This document shows, one piece after another, positions 11,354 to 20,497 of a DNA stretch of 61,551 nucleotides (its first letter is position 1; every line of letters begins with the position of its first letter). The stretch is taken from NCBI GenBank assembly GCA_021155915.1, contig JAJNBE010000030.1, positions 1 to 61,551 of the forward strand, given 5' to 3'. A program made the position numbers and the translations under genes. A model generated the notes under the pieces. That model was not told where the DNA came from, did not search any database, and saw only the letters and a list, made by a program, of their open reading frames with translations. The DNA comes from Solimicrobium sp. Its GTDB lineage: Bacteria; Pseudomonadota; Gammaproteobacteria; Burkholderiales; Burkholderiaceae_D.

Positions 11354-11455
11354 GTTGTGTTTCAAACTTTCTCACTGCGGTAATGCATAGGCGCTATATT
11401 CTGGATGAAGTCTATTTAACACAAGAATGTGAACCTTGAGTCCTGTTGGTGACTT

Positions 11456-11511
11456 GTCTAGGCGACCCCGTCTAGGCGACCCCGTCTAGGCGACCCCGTC
11501 TAGGCGACCCC
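11456..11511 (+). repeat. Tandem repeat, four exact copies of a 14-bp unit
   Basis: The unit GTCTAGGCGACCCC is repeated four times without a mismatch or spacer. The GC content is much higher than in the flanks. With no spacers and such short units it is not a CRISPR; it is a microsatellite-like array of recent origin. Confidence 0.95.
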
Positions 11512-11563
11512 GCGCAGGTACTAGTCGTAATTCGTAAATTTTATTACAGAGTAAATTTTTTAA

Positions 11564-11600
11564 ATCGTCATCCTCGAGTGCTCTTATCGGGGATCCAGGG
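11564..11600 (+). repeat. Half copy of REP-like element (see 40604-40738)
   Basis: ATCGTCATCCTCGAG followed by ATCGGGGATCCAGG resembles one arm of the palindromic element at 40604-40738. The second arm is absent. Confidence 0.6.
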
Positions 11601-11946
11601 GTTTTTTAAACATTTTTACTACGCATATTATCTCTTTGAACATTAAACATTCTTTGTAGTTGTTTCGCTCAAGCTTAAAATTGATAGTTGATCCCAAAAA
11701 AATATTTCGGGAGAGAGGCACACACGATGTAAGCAGCCCTCGACAGTAAAAACTTATGGGTAATGATTCTCGCGCACGAGAAACCTGTGGCATGGATTAC
11801 GTTCGTCACAAGAATTTCTTCTATATATTAAGTTAAAATTATTGTTTGCGTTTATATCCGAAAACGGCAGAACATGCCGTAGTGTTCATGAAATGCGTTG
11901 CTGTCCAACTAACTCTCTAGTGTAAAAATTCTCAGAAGGAACCTGT

Positions 11947-12600
11947 ATGAAAGCAGCCGCAAAGTTTTTAATAATGGCAATTTATGTCTTATACGCAGTT
12001 TCAGCACATGCAGACGGATTAGAGCAATTTAACGCTTTTATTCGCAGCACGCATGCAGCGAAAGGTGAGTTTATTCAACACCAAACCAAACTAGTGAATG
12101 GAAAAACTCAAGCGACGAATCAATCCAGTGGCACATTTATGTTCGCGCGTCCTGGTAAATTTATATGGTTTTATCAAAAACCCTATGAGCAGCTACTGCA
12201 ATCGGACGGAAAAAAATTGTACATGTATGACAAAGATCTCAATCAGGTAACCATGAAGCCATTAGAAGGTGTGTTGAGTTCTAGTCCTGCCGCTATTCTG
12301 TTTGGTGGGAATGATTTGGAAAAGAATTTTGTAGTAAAAGATATAGGTAAAAAAGAGGATATGGATTTTTTACAGGCCACTCCTAAAGATAAAGACAGTA
12401 CCTTTTTATCGATCAGTATTGGTATGAAAAAAGGTACTCCTCAAAAAATGGAACTGCGCGACAACTTTAATAAAACGACGGTTATTCTTTTTCAAAATTT
12501 GGAGAAAAATCCGGCACAACTAACCAAAAATAAAGATAAGAATTTTGTCGATCCTTTCCAATTTACTGTGCCGGTTGGCGCGGACATTTTCAATTCGTGA
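11947..12600 (+). CDS. lolA: Outer-membrane lipoprotein carrier protein LolA
   Basis: Periplasmic chaperone that carries lipoproteins from the LolCDE exporter to LolB. There is a clear signal peptide (FLIMAIYVLYAVSAHA, cleavage near residue 22), then LEQFNAFIRSTHAAKGEFIQH, FMFARPGKFIWFYQKPYEQLL, and DGKKLYMYDKDLNQV, which are LolA landmarks. At 217 residues the length is normal. The ATG is preceded by AGAAGGA. Its stop codon ends two bases before the ATG of rarA, so the two are translationally close, as in other proteobacteria. Compared with most relatives the protein is Lys-rich, which fits an AT-drifted genome. Confidence 0.93.
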   Translation: MKAAAKFLIMAIYVLYAVSAHADGLEQFNAFIRSTHAAKGEFIQHQTKLVNGKTQATNQSSGTFMFARPGKFIWFYQKPYEQLLQSDGKKLYMYDKDLNQVTMKPLEGVLSSSPAAILFGGNDLEKNFVVKDIGKKEDMDFLQATPKDKDSTFLSISIGMKKGTPQKMELRDNFNKTTVILFQNLEKNPAQLTKNKDKNFVDPFQFTVPVGADIFNS

Positions 12601-12602
12601 AC

Positions 12603-13907
12603 ATGTCAGACCTGTTTAAATTCGCTCCGATACCCCCTCTGGCTGAAGCATTGCGTCCAAAAAATTTGGATCAGGTTATTGGCCAAACCCACTTGCTGAG
12701 TGAAGGTAAACCGTTACGTTTGGCATTTGAATCCGGTAAGCCATATTCCATGATCTTATGGGGACCACCCGGTGTAGGAAAAACGACCGTGGCACGATTA
12801 ACCGCACATGCGTTTGACTGCGAATTTATTGCGTTGTCCGCAGTATTCTCGGGCGTTAAAGATATCCGCGCCGCGATGGAACAGGCAGAACAGTCATTAG
12901 CAAATGGGCGAACTACTATTTTGTTTGTGGATGAAATTCATCGTTTCAATAAAGCACAACAAGATGCTTTACTACCTTTCGTGGAATCGGGTTTAGTCAC
13001 GTTTATTGGTGCAACGACGGAGAACCCGTCATTTGAAGTGAATTCTGCCTTACTGTCACGTGCTCAAGTGTATGTATTGCAATCCCTTTCTGAAGACGAA
13101 TTGACGCAATTAGCCGTACGCGCACAGCGTGAAGTCTTACTGCATTTACAATTTGAACCGGGAGCCATAGAAGTTCTGGTCGGTTATGCGGACGGCGATG
13201 CACGGCGTTTACTCAATTTATTAGAGCAAACGAATAATGCCGCTATCTCGCTTGGAATTAGTAGAATCACCTCAGAATTTTTAGAGAATACGCTAGTTCT
13301 AAATGCCCGTCGTTTCGATAAAGGCGGTGATAATTTTTACGATCAAATTTCTGCTTTGCACAAATCCGTGCGTGGCTCTCATCCTGATGCCGCGTTATAT
13401 TGGTTATGCCGCATGCTGGATGGTGGCGCTGATGCGAAGTATTTATCGCGCCGCATCGTACGTATGGCTTGGGAAGATATTGGTATGGCTGATCCGCGCG
13501 CTGTGCAGATTGTTAACGATGCTGCCAGCACCTACGAACGCCTAGGTTCGCCAGAGGGTGAATTAGCATTGGGTCAAGCAGTGATTTATTTAGCGGTAGC
13601 AGCCAAAAGTAACGCAGGATACAACGCGTTTAATCAGGCGATGGCCTTTGTAAAACAAGACAAGTCGCGTGAAGTACCGGTACATTTACGTAATGCTCCG
13701 ACGAAATTGATGAAGGAACTTGGCCACGGTCACGCCTATCGTTACGCACATAATGAACCCGAAGCGTATGCTGCTGGTGAAACGTATCTGCCAGACGGAA
13801 TGCCAGAACCCAATTGGTATAAACCTGTTCCCCGCGGATTAGAAAGTCAGATTGCAGAAAAATTAGCGCACTTACGTAGTTTAGATAAAGCCACTAAAAA
13901 AAAGTAG
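12603..13907 (+). CDS. rarA: Replication-associated recombination protein A (AAA+ ATPase)
   Basis: Clamp-loader-like ATPase (MgsA/RarA) that acts at stalled forks. Walker [10 protein letters not shown] (about residue 53), Walker B FVDEIHRF, sensor motif GATTENPSF and the C-terminal tetramerisation region with [18 protein letters not shown] are all present. I choose the ATG at 12603 ([20 protein letters not shown]), which matches the family start; a GTG two codons earlier overlaps the lolA stop. Length is 434 residues. It lies in the conserved ftsK-lolA-rarA-serS order. Nothing in it looks damaged. Confidence 0.94.
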   Translation: MSDLFKFAPIPPLAEALRPKNLDQVIGQTHLLSEGKPLRLAFESGKPYSMILWGPPGVGKTTVARLTAHAFDCEFIALSAVFSGVKDIRAAMEQAEQSLANGRTTILFVDEIHRFNKAQQDALLPFVESGLVTFIGATTENPSFEVNSALLSRAQVYVLQSLSEDELTQLAVRAQREVLLHLQFEPGAIEVLVGYADGDARRLLNLLEQTNNAAISLGISRITSEFLENTLVLNARRFDKGGDNFYDQISALHKSVRGSHPDAALYWLCRMLDGGADAKYLSRRIVRMAWEDIGMADPRAVQIVNDAASTYERLGSPEGELALGQAVIYLAVAAKSNAGYNAFNQAMAFVKQDKSREVPVHLRNAPTKLMKELGHGHAYRYAHNEPEAYAAGETYLPDGMPEPNWYKPVPRGLESQIAEKLAHLRSLDKATKKK

Positions 13908-13930
13908 GGTTAGCCTTTTGGATCAGGAGC

Positions 13931-15442
<1,512 letters not shown>

Positions 15443-15525
15443 CAGAAGTAATTTATAAGAAGACTACTAAATGAAGGTAAACTTATAAAAACTTTCAAAA
15501 GAAACCTTTTAAAGCTAAGAGGGAT

Positions 15526-15536
15526 TATGCTAAAAT
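15526..15536 (+). promoter_or_regulatory. Probable extended -10 promoter of tRNA-Arg
   Basis: TATGCTAAAAT contains TG-N-TAAAAT, an extended -10 box, ten bases before the mature tRNA 5' end. The -35 region (TTTTAA near 15507-15513) is weak. Confidence 0.45.
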
Positions 15537-15546
15537 CGCTTTTTTC

Positions 15547-15623
15547 GCGGCTGTAGCTCAGCTGGATAGAGTACTTGGCTACGAACCAAGGGGTCGTGGG
15601 TTCGATTCCTGCCAGCCGCACCA
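15547..15623 (+). tRNA. tRNA-Arg (anticodon ACG)
   Basis: A 77-nt cloverleaf. The acceptor stem is GCGGCTG pairing with CAGCCGC, with encoded CCA. The D-arm is in GCTCAGCTGGATAGAGT, the anticodon arm is CTTGG-CTACGAA-CCAAG with anticodon ACG (A34 expected to become inosine, reading CGU, CGC and CGA), and the T-arm is in GTGGGTTCGATTCCTGC. tRNA-Arg genes are common integration sites, and a decayed island follows directly. Confidence 0.97.
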
Positions 15624-15632
15624 GAATTATCA

Positions 15633-15671
15633 AGGGGTTACAGATTTCGGTCTGTAGCCCTTTTTGGTTTT
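15633..15671 (+). terminator. Terminator after tRNA-Arg
   Basis: AGGGGTTACAGA pairs with TCTGTAGCCCTT around a TTTCGG loop, and T-rich sequence follows. It begins ten bases after the tRNA CCA. Confidence 0.8.
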
Positions 15672-15689
15672 TATGCTGCTCGCGCCCCA

Positions 15690-15955
15690 GCATGTGGGAC
15701 GAAGTAAGCGACTGGGTTGACCGTAATGGCTCAGGTCAGAATGCTAACTTGTGTGGAAAGATGGACACGCTAAAGGTATCCCAATTGCTAACCGCTTGGT
15801 GGGAGCAGGGCTTGCTGGTAACGTTGCCCGACCGGGCGAAAAGAAACATGCTCTATACCAAGACGACCGAACCAGATGAACAACTGATTTATTCTCTGGG
15901 GCTGAAGATAATAAATTTAGAAATCAATGAAAATCATTTAAATTTAACGAATTAG
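15690..15955 (+). pseudogene. Remnant of an unrecognised accessory gene downstream of tRNA-Arg
   Basis: Translation in one frame gives about 88 residues beginning DEVSDWVDRNGSGQNANL and containing LLTAWWEQGLLVTLPDRAKR, which reads like real protein (helical, then basic). The open frame only continues upstream through the tRNA and has no start codon of its own, so this is a 3' fragment of a lost gene. The helix and basic stretch would suit a small DNA-binding C-terminal domain, but I cannot name a family. It stands between the tRNA terminator and another gene remnant, typical of a decayed integrated element. Confidence 0.45.
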
Positions 15956-16023
15956 ATGAAATTTTATTATCCATTCTCGTATAGATGACTTTATCCCCTT
16001 GATGCAGCGAACACGGTGATGCT

Positions 16024-16284
16024 GTGCGGAAAGATTTGGGCGAGCAGGCATTGCTGGCCGAGCCGATAGTGGCCTTTTTTTCCTCGCGTCGATGTTTGGC
16101 TCTTGCTATAAGCGCCGTGGCATTGCTACAAGCCAAATTCACACAAGCGGTCATCAGCGGCAATCATTTTCCCCTTGAACAATCAGCTTTGCAGGTGTTA
16201 AGCACACGAGCCGGTGGTATTGGGTCTAGCGCTTACATACTCCCGACTTACCTCAGCGGTATAGTGCTTCGATGGACCTATTAG
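16024..16284 (+). pseudogene. Remnant of a DprA-like (SLOG Rossmann) protein
   Basis: The frame reads LGEQALLAEPIVAFFSSRRC, then after a disturbed stretch AVISGNHFPLEQSALQVLST. Small DprA-like SLOG proteins, often found on mobile islands, have the same two landmarks: a strand ending in F-x-S-x-x-C-P and then V-I-S-G-F-H-S-P-x-E. Here the Pro after the Cys is gone, FHSP has become NHFP, and the region between and after them no longer fits. I therefore call it a degraded gene. With the preceding fragment it marks the relic of an integrated element at tRNA-Arg. Confidence 0.5.
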
Positions 16285-16295
16285 GGTTTACCCTA
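16282..16295 (+). promoter_or_regulatory. Palindrome TAGGGTTTACCCTA
   Basis: A 14-bp inverted repeat with the GG-WWWW-CC core, 84 bp before the ATG at 16380. The related site GCGGGTATACCCTA lies exactly 84 bp before the ATG of the paralogous gene at 28901. This points to a shared promoter architecture. Confidence 0.6.
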
Positions 16296-16379
16296 TTGAG
16301 GAAAGACACAATAGTTGGCTGAGCCATAATTGGATAAAATGCGCGTCTATTTTAATCAGTTATCAAAAGGAAGGACGAA

Positions 16380-17513
16380 ATGGATCATGCGCCGCAAACC
16401 ATAGGTAAGTTACCCTCAGAGTCGGATTCCTATTCAAAGGCTCTTTTAGATTACTCAACTGAACCTGGCAGACAATCAGACCCGCCAGAATCATCTTTAA
16501 GTATTGTTGCGTCTTCAGACGAGGATTTAAAAAAGTTGTTTAATGGTATCTATTTTAAAGATCAGACGCGTTCTGAGAACATTTTTTTAGCTATAGAAAG
16601 TGGTCGTTTCCCGACTGCATATCCAGTTACTCTGAAGAATATTACTTTTAGAGTTCCCCTTGGAGAAACATACGTTTTGCCAGAAAATGTTCATCTTTAT
16701 TTTGAAGATGGAGACGAAGCGGAAGACTGTACTTTAACGCGAGGCACTTTAAAATTTTTAAGTGGCAAACTTGTCGGTACCACGGTTAAGGCTAAGCCTT
16801 ATGCGAATGGACCAGATGCGCAAGCACACAACAATGTGGAGGGCGGTGTGGCCTGGGCCAAAAATGGGGGCGCCGCTTATTCGAGTAAAGGTGCCACATC
16901 CTATGCAAAGAGTGGCGCGCGCGCCTATGCGGCCGATGGTGGCACTTCATTCGCCGTGGAACATGGCACCATAGCTTATGCCGACGGAAAAGGTTCTCGG
17001 GGTTTTGGGCTTAAGTTTGACACGGAGGTTCGACTGACGAATTATGCAGTAGGATACAGAAATGCTGATGGTGTAAAAATAGTAAAATATGATGAGACCC
17101 GCTGCCCTTCCAGGGAGACTGTTTGCCGTCGTATTATGTCTTCATTGGAAGACGAACGACGATATAACAGCGACATGAGGGAGCTGATCGAGCTTTCAAA
17201 AGCGGGTGATCAACGAGCATCCACTACCCTTGGCTTGAAGACAAATGTCGAGTTAAAAAAATTCTGGGGTAGTAGCAATAATAATCCCAAAGTCGATTTT
17301 CTAACGCGAGCTTATGAGTTGGGCAGTCGTGAAGCGCCACGCCAACTAGGCGACTATTATATGCAGCGCAGTAAATTAATCGATGAACCAGCAGATTTAA
17401 AAGAAGCATTGGAGTGGTATGGAATAGCGCGTGAAAAGGGTGATACCACTCTTGATGAAAAAATTACTCGAATTAAAGCAAAGCTAAAGCCTTTTGATTG
17501 CATTATTTCTTAA
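16380..17513 (+). CDS. Candidate effector: octapeptide-repeat and Sel1-like protein with C-terminal CaaX box (CIIS)
   Basis: A 377-residue protein, first of three paralogues. The order is: polar N-terminus (1-50); a conserved domain, about 50-140, with NIFLAIESGRFPT, FRVPLGETYVLPENVHLYF and TRGTLKFLSGKLVGTT; an Ala/Gly-rich block of 8-residue repeats, about 150-212 (GATSYAKS, GARAYAAD, GGTSFAVE), likely a beta-solenoid; and Sel1-like helical repeats, about 270-365 (RAYELGSREAPRQLGDYY, LKEALEWYGIAREKGD). The last four residues are CIIS, a eukaryotic CaaX farnesylation box, after a Lys-rich helix (RIKAKLKPFD). No bacterial pathway uses such a box, so an action inside a eukaryotic host cell is inferred. 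The ATG has GGAAGGAC upstream. Confidence 0.8.
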   Translation: MDHAPQTIGKLPSESDSYSKALLDYSTEPGRQSDPPESSLSIVASSDEDLKKLFNGIYFKDQTRSENIFLAIESGRFPTAYPVTLKNITFRVPLGETYVLPENVHLYFEDGDEAEDCTLTRGTLKFLSGKLVGTTVKAKPYANGPDAQAHNNVEGGVAWAKNGGAAYSSKGATSYAKSGARAYAADGGTSFAVEHGTIAYADGKGSRGFGLKFDTEVRLTNYAVGYRNADGVKIVKYDETRCPSRETVCRRIMSSLEDERRYNSDMRELIELSKAGDQRASTTLGLKTNVELKKFWGSSNNNPKVDFLTRAYELGSREAPRQLGDYYMQRSKLIDEPADLKEALEWYGIAREKGDTTLDEKITRIKAKLKPFDCIIS

Positions 17514-17570
17514 TGCGAAAGTCGGAAGCTTGGGGCATGACGTGGTCTATATCGCGAAAATAATCACTAA

Positions 17571-17655
17571 TCGACCATTGTGATTCCCTCGGATGGTAAT
17601 GTGAATCCAGTAGCGCAAACGCAGAGCGATAGCCACCAATTATTTATTATTGTGG
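17571..17655 (+). repeat. Repeat family C, copy 1
   Basis: About 85 bp starting TCGACCATTGTGATTCCCTC and ending near GCCACCAATTATTTATT is repeated with few changes at 20284-20370. Both copies lie downstream of accessory genes. One forward frame reads PSDGNVNPVAQTQSDSHQLF, so the repeat may be a shared fragment of a decayed gene. Confidence 0.75.
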
Positions 17656-17804
17656 ACGAATGGGCTTTAGAACTATGACCGAAAATGATGCTGACCCTAT
17701 GCGCAAATGGTCCATTTGAAAAACGTTTTCAAAAATTCGGGCTTTTATGCGATCGCTGTGTATCTGCAAGCAGGACCTGCTAAGTGAATACTCAATCGGG
17801 TATT

Positions 17805-17836
17805 CCCCAATTTCCTAAGAAAAATGGGGTTTTTTA
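17805..17836 (+). terminator. Possible rho-independent terminator
   Basis: CCCCAATTTCC and GAAAAATGGGG form an imperfect stem followed by TTTTTT. It is about 290 bp after the stop of 16380-17513 and may end that transcript. Confidence 0.5.
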
Positions 17837-17879
17837 GCTAAGCCTGCTGGTGACTCTACCGCACCAGCAGCTATTAAAA

Positions 17880-18022
17880 GAGACCTCTGCACACAACCTA
17901 CTGCGCGAGCCAAATACGGCGGTGCGCGGTGCTCGCAATCCTCTTGTACTCAAGTAGACTCCGGTTGCTGCGCTCCTTGCGGCTTATCTTTGACTCGCTC
18001 GGTACGGTAGTGCAGAGGTCTC
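17880..18022 (+). repeat. Palindromic repeat family A, full copy (143 bp)
   Basis: Bounded by GAGACCTCTGCA and TGCAGAGGTCTC, perfect 12-bp terminal inverted repeats. Inside, GCGCGAGCCAAA and its partner on the other arm (TTTGACTCGCTC) extend the palindrome, so the RNA or single strand would fold into one long hairpin. No open frame of size. It lies 81 bp before the ATG of the 678-residue gene. Confidence 0.9.
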
Positions 18023-18103
18023 CTAAGTAAGGTATAGTAGATTTACTTCAAATATATATTTAGCCGCGCATCGACTATGAACGGTTTTACTTAGGACACC
18101 ATT

Positions 18104-20140
18104 ATGCCAGCGGCTTTAACAGCAGAGAGAGTAATTCGAACAACCACCTTGCACGAATCGTTGATTGCAAACGAAAATAAAAAAGTAAGCAACGCGCTTG
18201 AGTGTGCTGCAGACGCGCCAATATCATCAGAGGTAAAGATAGCTGCTCTCATAGCCGGCTTAGCTACGTTTGGAATTGGCGCTGTATTAATATTGGGAAT
18301 TCGAAAATTTTACCAGATATACCAAGCAAGCGAAAAGCAGAGGGAGCAAGCTGAATTTGCATGCCGAATAATTTTTCAACCTGTTGAAGACGCTCATGAA
18401 GATGAAAAAAGAATTACGATTAAACTAGATTCTGGTAACACAGTGGTTTGTTCAGAAAAATTTGATGGTCTCTGGATCAGTACGAACGGAGGGACAGCAA
18501 GAAGACATTCTGAGCTTGGAAAGATTCAGCAACTAAAGGAGTTTTTTAGAGCCGACATTAAGCAAAACAGTGATTTTTACATTGAAAAAAATCCAGATAA
18601 TTCTCTTATCGCGCTTCTTTGTAGTGCGGTAAAGGAAGACAATAGCAAAGCCGATGAGCTTTTTGATCTATTCCAGAACCTTGCATGCGGCAGAAAATTT
18701 TCAGAATTTCAACGTAGCCTTCTGTTGGTAGAAGAATTTGAAGTAACGAGACCACAGCAAAGCGTCTTTAAATATAAGGTTAAATTTGGTGATTTTAGGA
18801 TGGTATCGCTGCAATGCGAAGACGGCCAATTAGATAGGGGCTTATTTGAATTAAAGACTAATGGTTTTGATAATAATGCTACCAAAATTCTAAAGCCAAA
18901 AACATTGAAAAGGTTATTAAATAAGGCAACCCATTCATCAAATAGTTTTTCATTTGAAGCTAATATTTCAGAGGTTGCCCTTTTCTTGAGAAAAACAACT
19001 ACGTGTTCTAATCCATTGCAGTTAATTGTGAAGAAGGAAGATGGCAATTCAGTTGTTACCGTTAACATCCCTGGTAAAGAACTTGAAAGGATACACTCAG
19101 AAATTCATTTTCAAGGTGACTTGAAATTGAATGATCGCTTATTTAAAGCTGTTAATAATAAAATTCATGTACCAAATCTGATTTATGAGGCAAGGGAAAT
19201 AACAGAGGATAATAATTTGAGGGCAGTTATTAAATCGATAGCAAATCCAAGTAAATGGCGTAGCTTACTCGACTATGTCGTTGATATAACCAATTGCTCT
19301 TTTCAAATAAAACAGTTTGACCAAATGCGTAAAGATTTACATAGAAGTATAAGTTTGTTTCCAGAATTTTCTGAAGATCACGAGATTTTTACACAGCAGA
19401 GATATACCAAGCTTATTCAAGATTGTTTTTCAAATACAGCGGAATTGGAAAACTTAACATCAGATGATAGAGATTTTTATGAAGAGTTTTGTAAGCTCTC
19501 GACTGATGATAAAAACAGATTCCTGTCTAGTCTTAAACAAGGAGTTTCGCAACACTCTACCAGTTTGCAACTTATTTTTTTTCAGTTTGACTCTAAGAAA
19601 CAAGCGCGCTTAAAACGCGCATTTTTCGGAGTGGACGACCGTCTCGCTTTTTATGGGACGAACGAACAATTACAAGCCAAAATATCCTCACTTTCTATCC
19701 AAGACCAAGCATTATTTTTAATTGTCGTGGACCAAGGTTATAAGGCTTTTTCGAGCATACGGGCACTGCACTTTCGAGGCAGCGATAATATTTCGGTGAG
19801 TATGCAGAGTGAAATGCCTTTCATCTATAAGGTTATGCCTATAAATTCAAATAGACCTAAGGAAGTTAGAATAGAAGTGACGAAAAGTCGTAATTTTGTG
19901 GATGACGGAGACGTTATAGGAAACCAACAAGTTTATGGCCTTTATACAGTTTCATTTAAAAAAGGAACAGGACTAGCTGGCGCTAATATTCGGTTGAGTA
20001 ATGTTGAATTGAAGCTAACAATGCCTAATAAAAATGGAAGTTTTCCAACAGTTTGCAAAACATTACCAATGGCGGGAGGTCAGATTACAGATTATGAAAT
20101 TCTGCGACAACGAGGGCGTGTTTTAAAGTGGTTTTCGTGA
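18104..20140 (+). CDS. Large hypothetical membrane-anchored accessory protein
   Basis: A 678-residue protein of unknown function. The first 44 residues are polar, followed by one strong hydrophobic segment (about 45-67, IAALIAGLATFGIGAVLILG) and a basic, helical stretch (IRKFYQIYQASEKQREQ). The remaining 600 residues are soluble, rich in Lys, Asn and Phe, with repeated beta-type segments (ITIKLDSGNTVVCSEKFDGL, LQLIVKKEDGNSVVTVN) that may be related modules. No enzymatic motif is recognised. A usable ribosome binding site (TTAGGACACC) precedes the ATG. A family A repeat directly upstream may affect its promoter. One hydrophobic segment near the N-terminus is common in injected effectors, but this is only suggestive. 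Confidence 0.8.
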   Translation: MPAALTAERVIRTTTLHESLIANENKKVSNALECAADAPISSEVKIAALIAGLATFGIGAVLILGIRKFYQIYQASEKQREQAEFACRIIFQPVEDAHEDEKRITIKLDSGNTVVCSEKFDGLWISTNGGTARRHSELGKIQQLKEFFRADIKQNSDFYIEKNPDNSLIALLCSAVKEDNSKADELFDLFQNLACGRKFSEFQRSLLLVEEFEVTRPQQSVFKYKVKFGDFRMVSLQCEDGQLDRGLFELKTNGFDNNATKILKPKTLKRLLNKATHSSNSFSFEANISEVALFLRKTTTCSNPLQLIVKKEDGNSVVTVNIPGKELERIHSEIHFQGDLKLNDRLFKAVNNKIHVPNLIYEAREITEDNNLRAVIKSIANPSKWRSLLDYVVDITNCSFQIKQFDQMRKDLHRSISLFPEFSEDHEIFTQQRYTKLIQDCFSNTAELENLTSDDRDFYEEFCKLSTDDKNRFLSSLKQGVSQHSTSLQLIFFQFDSKKQARLKRAFFGVDDRLAFYGTNEQLQAKISSLSIQDQALFLIVVDQGYKAFSSIRALHFRGSDNISVSMQSEMPFIYKVMPINSNRPKEVRIEVTKSRNFVDDGDVIGNQQVYGLYTVSFKKGTGLAGANIRLSNVELKLTMPNKNGSFPTVCKTLPMAGGQITDYEILRQRGRVLKWFS

Positions 20141-20497
20141 GGACAGTACGGTTGCAACAATTTAGCGCGGCTGTACCATATTCGACCACCGGTTACGCTA
20201 GTATATCCTGTAGATTTTCAGAAACGAAGAAGGGTAGATGCAGACAAGTTTATTTTCTGTAGATTATTTTTCGCCGTAGTAGTATCGACCATTGTGATTC
20301 CCTCGGCTTGTAATGTGAACCCAGTAGAGCGACCGCGGAGTGATAGCCACCAATTATTTATTGTTGTTCAAAAAACAGGTAATCCTAAATTTTCCGGGTG
20401 ACGCCAAATGGTCAACAGGAGAATTGAGTTCGCTGGTGCGTAAGAGGTATTTGTTTACTCCTGTTTGATCAAAGCAACCCCGTCATCCCACGCTAAT
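20141..20497. other. Gap with repeat C copy, no gene
   Basis: About 350 bp between two convergent accessory genes. Apart from the repeat C copy at 20284-20370 I see no coding sequence, RNA or clear terminator. Confidence 0.6.
20284..20370 (+). repeat. Repeat family C, copy 2
   Basis: Second copy of the sequence at 17571-17655, same orientation, sharing TCGACCATTGTGATTCCCTC and GATAGCCACCAATTATTTAT. The downstream flanks diverge at once after the shared block. Confidence 0.75.

Larger units (their letters stand above)
11354..11946. other. Repeat-bearing gap between ftsK and lolA
   Basis: About 590 bp without a supported gene. It contains four head-to-tail 14-bp units and a half copy of a widespread REP-like sequence (both listed separately). 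A 69-codon frame on the minus strand (11584-11793) overlaps the REP-like half copy and has no family resemblance. ftsK and lolA are usually close together, so the gap looks like later insertion and decay. Confidence 0.6.

Noticed and set aside
11456..11511. Possible CRISPR array
   Set aside because: Units are 14 bp, directly adjacent, with no spacers and no cas genes nearby.
17796..17809. TCGGGTATTCCCCA as another member of the palindrome set, upstream of 18104
   Set aside because: It fits the GG-WWWW-CC core but overlaps a probable terminator hairpin, which explains its symmetry as well.
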